Assembly (NCBI RefSeq): GCF_034652275.1
Contig: NZ_JAXIWG010000003.1
Span: 248,001-312,000 of the forward strand
DNA length: 64,000 nucleotides
Reading direction: 5' to 3'
Source of the DNA: Yoonia sp034652275
GTDB lineage: Bacteria; Pseudomonadota; Alphaproteobacteria; Rhodobacterales; Rhodobacteraceae
Shown: piece after piece, positions 7,931 through 15,395 of the stretch
Position numbering within the stretch: position 1 is the first letter of the stretch
Layout of the letters: every line of letters begins with the position of its first letter
Made by a program: the position numbers and the translations under genes
The notes under the pieces: generated by a model
The model's input: the letters and a program-made list of their open reading frames with translations, nothing else
Database searches by the model: none
Told to the model about the DNA's origin: nothing

Positions 7931-8550
7931 CCTTTGACCCCGTAACGGGCCATGAACATATCGACCGCACCGTCGATGACACGATCCTTTTCCGCGCGGG
8001 TAAAGCTGTCTGACATGCTGAACACCATGCGCGGGAACAGGTCTGCCTTGCACAATTCATGGAACTGGTCGGCTGCCAGCAGCACATCGTCGATCTTTAA
8101 CTCGCCCCTGTCCATCGCGATGCGAAAGAAATCCGCCATGCGTTCGCGGATCAGCATCGGGGCGCATTCATAGAATTCGCGCGCCAGCTCAGGGAACCGT
8201 CCGCTCTCTGCGACGCAGATGCGAAAGACGCGGGTGCCGAATTCAGAGGTGATGAAATCAACCATTTCGGTTGCGATCTTGCGCAGCACCAGTGTCGCAG
8301 GCGCGTTAAAATCAACGGTTTCAATCACATGCTGGGTCTGGCGGTGGCAGGCGGTTTTCGCCACCTGCATGAACAGGAATTTCTTGTCGGGAAAATAGCT
8401 GTAAAGCGTGGCTTTTGATACGCCTGCGGCGCGCGCGATATCGTCGACGGACGCCCCTTCATATCCATCGGACATGAACACTTGGCGTGCGCCTTCCAGA
8501 ACCTGATCGAATTTTCGGCCCTTTTTGGGCTCAATCGCACCATCTGGCAT
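7927..8550 (-). CDS. TetR/AcrR-family transcriptional regulator
   Basis: The 207-aa regulator has an N-terminal HTH at about residues 34-53 (SVDDIARAAGVSKATLYSYF) and a helical C-terminal ligand/dimer domain of the AefR-like type. It has a strong ribosome-binding site (GGGGAG) before the ATG at 8550. A 16-bp operator-like site (8576-8591) lies between its own -35 and -10, and two related sites lie 270-316 bp further upstream, in front of a small secreted-protein gene and mbfA. Autoregulation and control of those genes are inferred from the shared sites. Confidence 0.9.
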   Translation of the reverse strand: MPDGAIEPKKGRKFDQVLEGARQVFMSDGYEGASVDDIARAAGVSKATLYSYFPDKKFLFMQVAKTACHRQTQHVIETVDFNAPATLVLRKIATEMVDFITSEFGTRVFRICVAESGRFPELAREFYECAPMLIRERMADFFRIAMDRGELKIDDVLLAADQFHELCKADLFPRMVFSMSDSFTRAEKDRVIDGAVDMFMARYGVKG

Positions 8551-8571
8551 TATATTCTCCCCTCGTGTGCT

Positions 8572-8601
8572 ATCTTAAACCGATCAGTTCACTTCGGGCA
8601 A
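8572..8601 (-). promoter_or_regulatory. tetR promoter with operator-like site A
   Basis: On the minus strand TTGCCC (8596-8601) and TAAGAT (8572-8577) are separated by 18 bp. The spacer contains site A, TAAACCGATCAGTTCA on the plus strand at 8576-8591. The same pattern recurs at 8846-8861 (13/16) and, inverted, at 8877-8892 (14/16). This position is typical of autorepression. Confidence 0.6.
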
Positions 8602-8629
8602 GGCGATAACACCAGACGACGATCCGGCC

Positions 8630-8812
8630 TTATTTCAGGGGCGCTGTACAGGTCTCTGCCACAGGGGCTGCGACCGTCCCGCAGGGCTGTGTCACGTCGG
8701 GCATTGGTGCGGGCGGGAAGGTCAGCGTCGGCAGGCTGACGGAAGTCGAGAAGGCGCTGGCAGGGGCGGCAAAGGCTGCGCAAAGGGCGAGGGCAAGGGT
8801 CAGGCGGGTCAT
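8630..8812 (-). CDS. Small secreted protein, Pro/Thr-rich, two cysteines
   Basis: A 60-aa product with a clear Sec signal peptide (MTRLTLALALCAAFAAPASA, cleavage after ASA). The mature peptide is about 40 aa, rich in Pro, Thr, Ser and Val, with two Cys (QPCGTV and ETCTAP) likely to form a disulfide. GGAGA precedes the ATG at 8812. No family is recognised. Two TetR-type operator candidates lie 34-80 bp upstream, one of them next to a TTGCAA -35 candidate, so it is the most obvious target of the adjacent TetR regulator. It is divergent from mbfA. Confidence 0.7.
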   Translation of the reverse strand: MTRLTLALALCAAFAAPASAFSTSVSLPTLTFPPAPMPDVTQPCGTVAAPVAETCTAPLK

Positions 8813-8845
8813 GGGTGATCTCCAATGTTGACTGCTGCAATTAAC

Positions 8846-8861
8846 TAAACAGTTCAGTTTA
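8846..8861. promoter_or_regulatory. Operator-like site B (upstream of small secreted protein gene)
   Basis: TAAACAGTTCAGTTTA, matching site A in 13 of 16 positions. It lies inside a larger perfect inverted repeat, with arms AACTAAAC (8843-8850) and GTTTAGTT (8857-8864). It is next to TTGCAA (8864-8869), a possible -35 for the leftward gene, so binding would block that promoter. Confidence 0.6.
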
Positions 8862-8876
8862 GTTTGCAAGAATAAA

Positions 8877-8892
8877 TGAACTGATGGGTTCA
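8877..8892. promoter_or_regulatory. Operator-like site C (between small secreted protein gene and mbfA)
   Basis: TGAACTGATGGGTTCA, whose complement matches site A in 14 of 16 positions. TGAAC and GTTCA form symmetrical arms. It lies 31 bp from site B, about three helical turns, and 10 bp upstream of the mbfA -35 element, so it could affect both divergent promoters. Confidence 0.6.
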
Positions 8893-8902
8893 CTTTTGTG
8901 GC

Positions 8903-8943
8903 TTGCCAGATCGCGCGATGGGCGTAGATTAGAACTATTCTAA
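8903..8943 (+). promoter_or_regulatory. mbfA promoter overlapped by Irr-type iron control element
   Basis: TTGCCA (8903-8908) and TAGATT (8925-8930) are separated by 16 bp. Overlapping the -10 and the likely transcription start is the palindrome TTAGAA-CTA-TTCTAA (8929-8943). This matches the ICE/Irr-box pattern TTTAGAA-N3-TTCTAAA known from alphaproteobacteria except for one outer base. Irr is known to repress mbfA under iron limitation in Bradyrhizobium and Agrobacterium, and this position fits repression. Confidence 0.8.
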
Positions 8944-8957
8944 AGTTAGGGTCCCCG

Positions 8958-9935
8958 ATGATTCCCGGTTTTGCAGAACGCCGCCGCTTTAACGACCTGT
9001 CGGAACAGGAAATTCTGGCGCTTGCCATATCCTCGGAGGAAGATGATGCGCGCATCTACCGCGTCTATGCAGAGAAACTGCGCGCTGGCTATCCAGCCTC
9101 TGCCGCCGTGTTCGACGGCATGGCCGTCGAGGAAAACGAGCATCGCCGCCGTCTGATCGACCTGCATGTCGCGCGGTTCGGTGACGTCATCCCCCTCATC
9201 CGGCGCGAACATGTGGCGGGGTTCTATGCGCGCCGTCCGGTCTGGCTTGTCGAGAACCTCAGCCTCGAGCGTATCCGCGACGAAGCCGCGCGCATGGAAC
9301 GTGACGCCCAGCGGTTCTATGAACTGGCCGCAGGGCAGGCGAGCGATGCCGCGACCCGCAAATTGCTGGGCGATCTGGCCGCCGCCGAGGCTGGCCACAC
9401 CGACAAGGCGGCGAAACTATCCGCGACCCATCTGGGCGACGACGTCAAAACCGCCGAGGAATCCGCCGCCTATCGCCAGTTCGTGTTGACATGGGTGCAG
9501 CCGGGGCTGGCGGGGTTGATGGATGGCTCTGTCTCCACGCTCGCTCCGATTTTCGCGGTGGCCTTTGCCACGCAGGACACTTGGACGACCTTTCTTGTGG
9601 GGTTGGCCGCGTCGGTCGGTGCGGGCATTTCGATGGGCTTTACCGAGGCCGCATCCGATGACGGCAAGATCTCGGGGCGCGGCTCACCGTATAAGCGCGG
9701 GCTGGCGGCAGGCGTGATGACGACCATCGGCGGTCTGGGCCATGCGCTGCCTTACCTGATCGCGGACTTCTGGACCGCCACAACCGTGGCGTTGATCGTC
9801 GTTATCGTCGAGCTTTGGGCGATTGCATGGATCCAGAACAAATACATGCAGACACCTTGGGGGCGGGCGATCTTTCAGGTGGTTCTGGGCGGGGCCTTGG
9901 TCTTTGCTGCAGGGGTGCTGATCGGTTCGGGATAG
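8958..9935 (+). CDS. mbfA: Membrane-bound ferritin MbfA (ferritin-like plus VIT1 domain)
   Basis: The 325-aa iron exporter binds iron with a cytoplasmic ferritin-like domain and exports it through a membrane domain. Residues 1-165 form an erythrin-type ferritin domain with acidic/His ligands: Glu27/Glu28 (SSEEDDARIY), Glu59-x-x-His62 (EENEH), Glu114 and Glu144-x-x-His147 (EAGH). Residues about 170-325 form a CCC1/VIT1-like transporter domain starting VQPGLAGLMDGSVSTLAP. An Irr-box covers its promoter. It overlaps the convergent GNAT gene by 61 bp, the largest overlap in the window. Confidence 0.95.
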   Translation: MIPGFAERRRFNDLSEQEILALAISSEEDDARIYRVYAEKLRAGYPASAAVFDGMAVEENEHRRRLIDLHVARFGDVIPLIRREHVAGFYARRPVWLVENLSLERIRDEAARMERDAQRFYELAAGQASDAATRKLLGDLAAAEAGHTDKAAKLSATHLGDDVKTAEESAAYRQFVLTWVQPGLAGLMDGSVSTLAPIFAVAFATQDTWTTFLVGLAASVGAGISMGFTEAASDDGKISGRGSPYKRGLAAGVMTTIGGLGHALPYLIADFWTATTVALIVVIVELWAIAWIQNKYMQTPWGRAIFQVVLGGALVFAAGVLIGSG

Positions 9936-10510
9936 ATGTCGCGCACCATGGTCGTGGCGGCGTTGAAGCCAAAAACATGCCGCCAGAGCCCCAGTTTATG
10001 CGTGTGCATTTCGACAAAGCCCTGATGCAGATAAAGCGCGCGCGCCCGCGGGTTCGTGTCGATGACGTCAAGCCGGACCTGCCTGTAGCCGCGGGTTTTG
10101 GCCTCTGCCGTGATCGCATCGAGCAGTGCGGTGCCCACGCCGCGCCCACGATATTCGGGGGCCACGAATATCCCGTCCATCAGGAAACGGTCGTTGTCGG
10201 TGTCGCGTTCCAGCGCAGACAACAGGCCCATCCGCACCGCCGCGCCGACATAGCCGTAAACCCGCCGCAGGTCGGTGAAATTGCCGCTGACCAGCGCGCC
10301 GTGATGTGTCTTGAACCCTGCGACCCCCAGCAGGCGACCATTGGCGTCATGCGCGCAGATGCCGTGATCTGACCGCAGCACGCGGCCGATGAACACCAGC
10401 GCGCGGTATTTCGGCCCCATCACAAAACCCAGCTTTTCGCCGAAGGCTTCCCAATAGAGGGCCGCCACCTCGGCCCGGTTTGCATCGGGGATGCCGACGG
10501 TGATCTTCAT
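9875..10510 (-). CDS. GNAT-family N-acetyltransferase
   Basis: Predicted acetyl-CoA-dependent acyltransferase of 211 aa. The acetyl-CoA-binding motif appears as VAPEYRGRGVGTALLDAI, followed by the typical RLDVIDTNPRARALYLHQGF. The substrate is unknown. The start at 10510 overlaps the moeA stop (ATGA), so it is the last gene of the fdhD-mobA-mobB-moeA operon. Its 3' end runs 61 bp into the convergent mbfA gene, so the C-terminal tail (PAAKTKAPPRTT) is antisense to the end of mbfA. Confidence 0.88.
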   Translation of the reverse strand: MKITVGIPDANRAEVAALYWEAFGEKLGFVMGPKYRALVFIGRVLRSDHGICAHDANGRLLGVAGFKTHHGALVSGNFTDLRRVYGYVGAAVRMGLLSALERDTDNDRFLMDGIFVAPEYRGRGVGTALLDAITAEAKTRGYRQVRLDVIDTNPRARALYLHQGFVEMHTHKLGLWRHVFGFNAATTMVRDIYPEPISTPAAKTKAPPRTT

Positions 10511-12591
10511 GTGAAACTGCCGAATGGTATATAGGTGACAGGATCGCCGGGGGTGATCGTCATGGCCGCATCCGGCAGCACGACCAGCCCTTCGGCCCAA
10601 GCGAGCCCGCTGACCCGCCCCGACCCTTCCGAGGCGAAAACCTCTGCCTTGCCATCCCTGATCCGCGCGCGCAGGTATTCGCGCCGCCCGGCCTTTTTGG
10701 ACTTGGCAAAAGCGGCGGGCACGATGAACCCCTGTGGTTCCGGCCAGTCGCCGCCGGCCATCAGGGCCAGTGCTGGATGTGCAAAGACCAGCGCGCAGAC
10801 CATCGCCGCGACCGGATTGCCGGGCAGGCCCAGCACCGGCTTGCCGCCCCAGAGGCCCATCGCCAAAGGCCGCCCCGGTTTCATCGCCACCCGCCAGAGC
10901 GCGAGCGACCCGGTGCCTGCAAGCAAGGCGGACATATGATCTTCGTCCCCGCCTGACGCACCGCCCGAGGTCAGGATCACGTCGCAGTCCGCAGCACCCC
11001 CGTCCAGCATCGCGCGCAAGGCGGCGCGGTCATCTGGTGCGCGCCCCAGATCAATCGCATCGTGGCCCCATTGCCGGACGAGTGCGGTTAGCATCGGGCG
11101 GTTGGCGTCGAAAATCTGCCCCTCGGCGGCCTGACTTCCCGGTTCGCGCAGTTCATCGCCTGTGGACAAGAGGCCGACCCGCAGGGGGCAATAGACGTGA
11201 AGGTCCCCAATGCCGACCGCTGCGCACATGCCCAGATCGGCGGGGGTCAGCCTGCGCCCTTGCCGCGCGATGGTCTGGCCTGCGGTCATATCCTCGGCCG
11301 CTGCGCGCGCATTGGCACCGCGTTTCAGCGGGCCTTGAAAGGTGATCGCGGTGTCGGTGGCCTGCACGTCTTCCTGCATCACGACGGTATCCACGCCCTG
11401 CGGCAAGTTTGCGCCGGTCAGGATGCGGATCGCATGACCTGCGGGGATGATGCCTGCGAATGGCTGGCCAGCGGCGGCGCGTCCTTGCACCAGCGTCAAG
11501 GTCTGTGCGCCGGTGCCTGCCGGTCCGGCAAAGGCGTATCCATCAACTGCCGCATTTGGGCTCGGGGGATGCGCGCGCAAGGCGGTGACATCCTGCGCCA
11601 GATACCGCCCTGCTGCAGCCGTCAGCGGTCGGGTTTCAGCATCGGCCACAGGGCGCAGATGCTGGCGCAGGTGAGCGAGAGCCTGATCGACCGGCGTCCA
11701 ATGCACGCCTTGCGGCAGGGCAAAGCAATCGTTGCGCAAAACGGGCACGCTGGCTGCCTGTTCCAGAAGCGGGACATGCCCCAGCCCGAGGATCGACCCT
11801 TCGGCATTCGCAGGCACGGCGAGCATGCGGGCCAGATCGTCCGGTGCCAGCGTTGAGAGCGCGCGTGCTAAAACACGCACCTGATGCGCATCCTTGATCG
11901 CATCCGGCGGGCAGGTCGCGGCAATGGTCTTGGCGATGAGCGAGGGCCAGACCTCGACCAGCGCGATTGGCGGCGTCAGCGGTTCGAACGGCCAGACGGC
12001 AAGCTCTGCGCCAAAGCGGTGCCGCAGCCGCGCCAGAACGGGAAGCCCCATGATGACCTGACTGCCGACAGCCCCCGCACCAGAGAGTTGCCAAACCGGA
12101 AAAGCCCCCTTGGCATTCTGTTCGGCGGCGCGTTTTTCGGGCATGACGCAGGTGCGGTCACGCCCCTTGCGCGGCAGGTCGGGAATGTCGCGGGCCAGCC
12201 CGTTGCCCCAGAACGGCCCGATCCCGGGGAAAAGCGCGTTGATCTGCCCCGCCAGATCGAAACGGTTGTTGGCCTTCGGGCTGTCCTGCACGCGCGCGGC
12301 GAACCAGTCCCAAATCGCAAAAGGATCGTCCGATCCGGTCAGCACCTGCCCGAACCCCGCCGGATAGCCGAAGGCGAAATCGAACCCTGCCAGCACGCGC
12401 CGTCCGGCCTTGCGTTCCGCCGTCAGGAATTGCGTGATCCAGTCCTCGGCCCGTTGGCGGTTGCGGTGATAGACGGGGTCCTCGGCCATGCCTGCGCGGG
12501 CCACACCTGACCAGATCGCGTCTTTCTTGGGGCTGGCCCCGCGGTCGTTGCCGCCTGACCAATCGACGATCAGCACCGTGTCCCACATCAC
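10507..12591 (-). CDS. moeA: Fusion: RNase H-like/DUF429-like domain plus MoeA molybdopterin molybdotransferase
   Basis: The 694-aa protein is far longer than MoeA (about 410 aa). Residues about 290-694 are MoeA: PPSPNAAVDGYAFAG, LTSGGASGGDEDHM, MKPGRPLAMG and LGLPGNPVAAMV. This domain inserts molybdate into adenylylated molybdopterin. Residues 1-290 form an extra domain starting VLIVDWSGGND, with a second Asp motif AGFDFAFGYPAGFG; this resembles DUF429/RNase H-like proteins, which is a weaker call. The start overlaps the mobB stop (ATGA). The N-terminal domain's role is unknown, but its fusion and operon imply molybdenum-cofactor metabolism. Confidence 0.9.
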   Translation of the reverse strand: MMWDTVLIVDWSGGNDRGASPKKDAIWSGVARAGMAEDPVYHRNRQRAEDWITQFLTAERKAGRRVLAGFDFAFGYPAGFGQVLTGSDDPFAIWDWFAARVQDSPKANNRFDLAGQINALFPGIGPFWGNGLARDIPDLPRKGRDRTCVMPEKRAAEQNAKGAFPVWQLSGAGAVGSQVIMGLPVLARLRHRFGAELAVWPFEPLTPPIALVEVWPSLIAKTIAATCPPDAIKDAHQVRVLARALSTLAPDDLARMLAVPANAEGSILGLGHVPLLEQAASVPVLRNDCFALPQGVHWTPVDQALAHLRQHLRPVADAETRPLTAAAGRYLAQDVTALRAHPPSPNAAVDGYAFAGPAGTGAQTLTLVQGRAAAGQPFAGIIPAGHAIRILTGANLPQGVDTVVMQEDVQATDTAITFQGPLKRGANARAAAEDMTAGQTIARQGRRLTPADLGMCAAVGIGDLHVYCPLRVGLLSTGDELREPGSQAAEGQIFDANRPMLTALVRQWGHDAIDLGRAPDDRAALRAMLDGGAADCDVILTSGGASGGDEDHMSALLAGTGSLALWRVAMKPGRPLAMGLWGGKPVLGLPGNPVAAMVCALVFAHPALALMAGGDWPEPQGFIVPAAFAKSKKAGRREYLRARIRDGKAEVFASEGSGRVSGLAWAEGLVVLPDAAMTITPGDPVTYIPFGSFT

Positions 12592-13079
12592 AGGCCGACC
12601 TCGGACAGGATGAAATCGGCGATGGCGCGGGTATCGTCCAGATCGAAAACCGGTCGGTCGAGTGTCAGGGCGGTGTCGCTTGCCACCGCGCGCACGGTCG
12701 GATCGTCAGGCGCAATCAGCGGGTTGCCTGTGGCGGTGCGGAAGGCTTCGACCTTGGGATGGGCGTCGCGTTTGTAGCCTTCGACCAGCACCAGATCGAC
12801 GGGGGACAACAGGCGCAAAAGATCGGCCAGCGGCGGTTCATCCGCACCGCGCAATTCGGTCATCAGCGCCCAGCGGTCGCGCGAGGCCAGCAGGACCTGA
12901 CTTGCCCCCGCCTGCCGGTGACGAAAGGAATCCTTGCCGGGCTGGTCCACGTCGAAGGTGTGATGCGCGTGTTTCAGGGTCGAGACGCTGAACCCGCGTG
13001 CCGCAATTTCCGTGACCAGCCGTTCCATCAACCCGGTCTTGCCTGCGTTCTTGTAACCGACGACGCCGTAGACCTTCAT
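12588..13079 (-). CDS. mobB: Molybdopterin-guanine dinucleotide biosynthesis protein B
   Basis: GTP-binding accessory protein of 163 aa that assists MobA in attaching GMP to molybdopterin. The Walker A motif GYKNAGKTGLM lies near residue 8. TLKHAHHTFDVDQPGKDS and LVEGYKRDAHPKVEAFR are family signatures. Its ATG lies within a 4-bp overlap with the mobA stop (13076-13079) and its stop overlaps the moeA start, showing tight translational coupling. Confidence 0.95.
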   Translation of the reverse strand: MKVYGVVGYKNAGKTGLMERLVTEIAARGFSVSTLKHAHHTFDVDQPGKDSFRHRQAGASQVLLASRDRWALMTELRGADEPPLADLLRLLSPVDLVLVEGYKRDAHPKVEAFRTATGNPLIAPDDPTVRAVASDTALTLDRPVFDLDDTRAIADFILSEVGL

Positions 13080-13657
13080 AGCAACGCCTGCGCGCGGGCC
13101 AGATCATCGGGCGTGTTGACGTTGAAAAAGGCCAGATCGTCGGGGAATTCCGCCGTGCCCGCGCCATGCCTTTCGGTCCAGAGCACGACCTTGCGCAGCC
13201 CGTCCTGCAACGCCGCGCGCAGATCATCGCGCAGCGCAACAGGCCAGAGGCCGAAGGTCGGCTGCCGCCCACCCGGGCTTGCCGCCAGCGCGAGCCCCAG
13301 ATCGCCACCCGCCAGTTGCAGGCGCGGCACCAGATCGCAGGGCAGAAACGGCGTGTCGGCAGCAGCGGTGACGATATGGCTGGCCCCTTGCGCTGCCGCC
13401 CAGTCAAGACCGGCCAGCACGCCGGACAATGGTCCCGCAAAGCCTGCGATGCTGTCCGCGATCACGGGCAGTCCGAGATGCGAGAAACGGGCGGGATCGC
13501 CGTTTGCGTTCAGCGCCAGTGCTGCGACCTGCGGATGCAGCCGGTCGATCACGGACCCGAGGATCGTGCTGTCGCCCAAGGGCAAAAGGCCCTTGTCGCC
13601 GCCGCCCATGCGCGTGGCGAGACCGCCCGCAAGGATCACCCCCAAAGGCGCGTTCAC
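13076..13657 (-). CDS. mobA: Molybdenum cofactor guanylyltransferase MobA
   Basis: Transfers GMP from GTP to molybdopterin, forming the MGD cofactor. The 193-aa protein opens with the nucleotide-binding signature GVILAGGLATRMGGGDKG. I choose the GTG at 13657 (N-terminus VNAPLGVILAGG). The in-frame ATG at 13768 would add a 37-aa Pro-rich leader translated across the dispersed repeat at 13690-13721, which is implausible. The product suits bis-MGD enzymes such as formate dehydrogenase, consistent with the preceding fdhD. Confidence 0.92.
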   Translation of the reverse strand: MNAPLGVILAGGLATRMGGGDKGLLPLGDSTILGSVIDRLHPQVAALALNANGDPARFSHLGLPVIADSIAGFAGPLSGVLAGLDWAAAQGASHIVTAAADTPFLPCDLVPRLQLAGGDLGLALAASPGGRQPTFGLWPVALRDDLRAALQDGLRKVVLWTERHGAGTAEFPDDLAFFNVNTPDDLARAQALL

Positions 13658-13689
13658 CGCGCCACCTGCGTGTGTGGAGGGTTTGGGAG

Positions 13690-13721
13690 CCTCCGGCGGG
13701 AGTATTTTTGGAAAAAAGAAG
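13690..13721 (+). repeat. Dispersed terminator-like element, copy 1
   Basis: The plus strand reads CTCC-GGCG-GGAG (a 4-bp stem), then TATTTTTGG and AAAAAAGAAG. It shares a 23-bp identical core (starting GGAGTATTTTTGG) with the copy at 57151-57177 and the stem plus T-run with the copy at 62021-62041. Here it lies between fdhD and mobA in the orientation opposite to those genes, so it would not terminate them in the usual way. Confidence 0.7.
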
Positions 13722-13730
13722 CTGAAAGGG

Positions 13731-14612
13731 TCATGGGGCGGCCTTGCGCCCCAAGCGCGCGGGTTCATCCGGGATCAGGCTGGGGTCGGCGTCGCGGATC
13801 AGCCGGTGATCGCCGGCCAGACAGACGAAGCGCTGGCCTTTCATCCGCCCGATCAGGGTCAGCCCCACCTGTTGCGCGATCTCGACGCCCCAAGCGGTGA
13901 AGCCCGAGCGCGAGGCCAGCGCGGGAATGCCCATCAGCGCGGTCTTGATCACCATTTCCGAGGTCAGCCTGCCGGTGGTGTAGAGCAGCTTGTCACCTGC
14001 TGGCACGCTGTGGTGCAGCATCCAGCCTGCGATCTTGTCGACGGCGTTGTGGCGGCCGACATCCTCCATATAGACAAGCGGGCGGTCGCCCTGGCAAAGG
14101 ACTGTGCCGTGGATGGCACCCGCCTCGAGGTAAAGCGAGGGGGTGCGGTTGATCGTGGCGGCCAGCGCGTAAAGCTCCGAGGTGCGCAGCGCCAGATCGG
14201 GCAGGGTCACGCCTGCCAGCCCTTCCATCATGTCTCCAAAGACAGTGCCGACAGCGCAGCCGCTGGTGCGGGTTTTCTTGCGCAGTTTGTCCTCAAACGT
14301 GGTCTTTGACGCGGTGCGCACGACCACGGTGTCGAGTTCCTCGTCATAGTCGATGCCGGTGACGGTGTCGTCGTCGCGCAGCATCCCCTGATTGCGCAGA
14401 AAGCCGAGGGCGAGATACTGCGGATAGTCCCCGATCGTCATGGCGGTGACGATTTCCTGGGCGTTCAGGTAGATCGTCAGCGGCCGTTCCTCGACCACGC
14501 GCAGGGCGACGGGCGCGCCGGTCTGGTCGGTGCCGGTGACCGCGCGGGTGAGCCGCTCCGAGGCCGGATCGGGCGCGATCAGATAGGACGAGAGATCATC
14601 AAGCCGTGCCAA
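13731..14612 (-). CDS. fdhD: Formate dehydrogenase accessory sulfurtransferase FdhD
   Basis: Carries sulfur from a cysteine desulfurase to the molybdenum cofactor for formate dehydrogenase. The 293-aa protein shows the conserved blocks EDVGRHNAVDKIAGWML and GRLTSEMVIKTALMG. The E. coli enzyme uses a CxxC near the centre; here the corresponding segment TRTSGCAVGTVFG has only one Cys, as in several homologues. No formate dehydrogenase gene is in the window. It appears to be the first gene of the molybdenum-cofactor operon and is divergent from azlC. Confidence 0.94.
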   Translation of the reverse strand: MARLDDLSSYLIAPDPASERLTRAVTGTDQTGAPVALRVVEERPLTIYLNAQEIVTAMTIGDYPQYLALGFLRNQGMLRDDDTVTGIDYDEELDTVVVRTASKTTFEDKLRKKTRTSGCAVGTVFGDMMEGLAGVTLPDLALRTSELYALAATINRTPSLYLEAGAIHGTVLCQGDRPLVYMEDVGRHNAVDKIAGWMLHHSVPAGDKLLYTTGRLTSEMVIKTALMGIPALASRSGFTAWGVEIAQQVGLTLIGRMKGQRFVCLAGDHRLIRDADPSLIPDEPARLGRKAAP

Positions 14613-14672
14613 TTGTCATTTCCAGTCTGCGGGGTTAAGCCTGCCGCACCGCTGCCAAGCTAGGCCAAAGCC

Positions 14673-15395
14673 ATGACAAGTTCTACCGTCAAATCCCCTG
14701 CAAAATCCGCCTATTGGGCAGGTGTCCGCGACGGCAGCCCGTTCATCCTGATGGCCGTGCCGTTTGCCACCCTTTTCGGTGTGGTGGCGACAGATGCGGG
14801 GCTGACCGTGGCGCAGGCGATGGGGTTTACCGTGCTGGTGATCGCAGGCGCCGCGCAATTCGCCGCCGTGCAGATGATGATGGAAGATGCGGGCATCGCC
14901 TTTGTGCTGCTGGCCGCCTTGGCCGTCAATCTGCGGATGGCGATGTACTCGGCGTCACTCGTGCCCTATCTTGGGGCGGCACCTTTGTGGAAACGCGCGC
15001 TGGTGGCCTATCTGAATTTCGACCAGACCTTCATCACCTCGGTCGCCCGTTACGAAGCCCGCCCCGAGATGAGCGTGCAGGACCGTGTGTCCTATTTTCT
15101 GGGTGTGGCGACCCCGATCACACCCTTGTGGTTCATCATGACGCTGGTCGGGATCATGGTCGGGTCCGCCATCCCCGAGGCCTGGGCATTGGATTTCATC
15201 GTGCCGATCATGTTTCTGGCGATGGTGTCGCCGATGCTGAAATCATTGGCGCATGTGGCGGCGGCGGCGGTGTCGGTGATCGTGGCGCTGGCCTTGGTGG
15301 GCCTGCCATCGGGCACCGGTTTGCTGATCGCGGCAGGGGCGGCGATGGTCACGGGTGCGCTGGTCGAGACCTGGATGGAAAGGCGCAAGGCATGA
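14673..15395 (+). CDS. azlC: AzlC-family branched-chain amino acid exporter, large subunit
   Basis: The 240-aa polytopic inner-membrane protein is recognised by ILMAVPFATLFGVVATDAGL, AAQFAAVQMMM and the long run of hydrophobic helices. With the downstream AzlD-type small subunit it should form a two-component exporter of branched-chain amino acids or analogues (AzlCD/BrnFE class). The substrate is by homology only. It is coupled to azlD through an ATGA overlap at 15392. Confidence 0.9.
   Translation: MTSSTVKSPAKSAYWAGVRDGSPFILMAVPFATLFGVVATDAGLTVAQAMGFTVLVIAGAAQFAAVQMMMEDAGIAFVLLAALAVNLRMAMYSASLVPYLGAAPLWKRALVAYLNFDQTFITSVARYEARPEMSVQDRVSYFLGVATPITPLWFIMTLVGIMVGSAIPEAWALDFIVPIMFLAMVSPMLKSLAHVAAAAVSVIVALALVGLPSGTGLLIAAGAAMVTGALVETWMERRKA

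Noticed and set aside
12759..14309. 516-codon plus-strand frame across mobB, mobA and fdhD
   Set aside because: All three antisense genes have strong family signatures; this frame is compositional artefact.
13731..14612. FdhD as non-functional because it lacks the CxxC of the E. coli protein
   Set aside because: Many FdhD homologues have a single Cys in this loop and the other signature blocks are intact, so loss of function is not supported.
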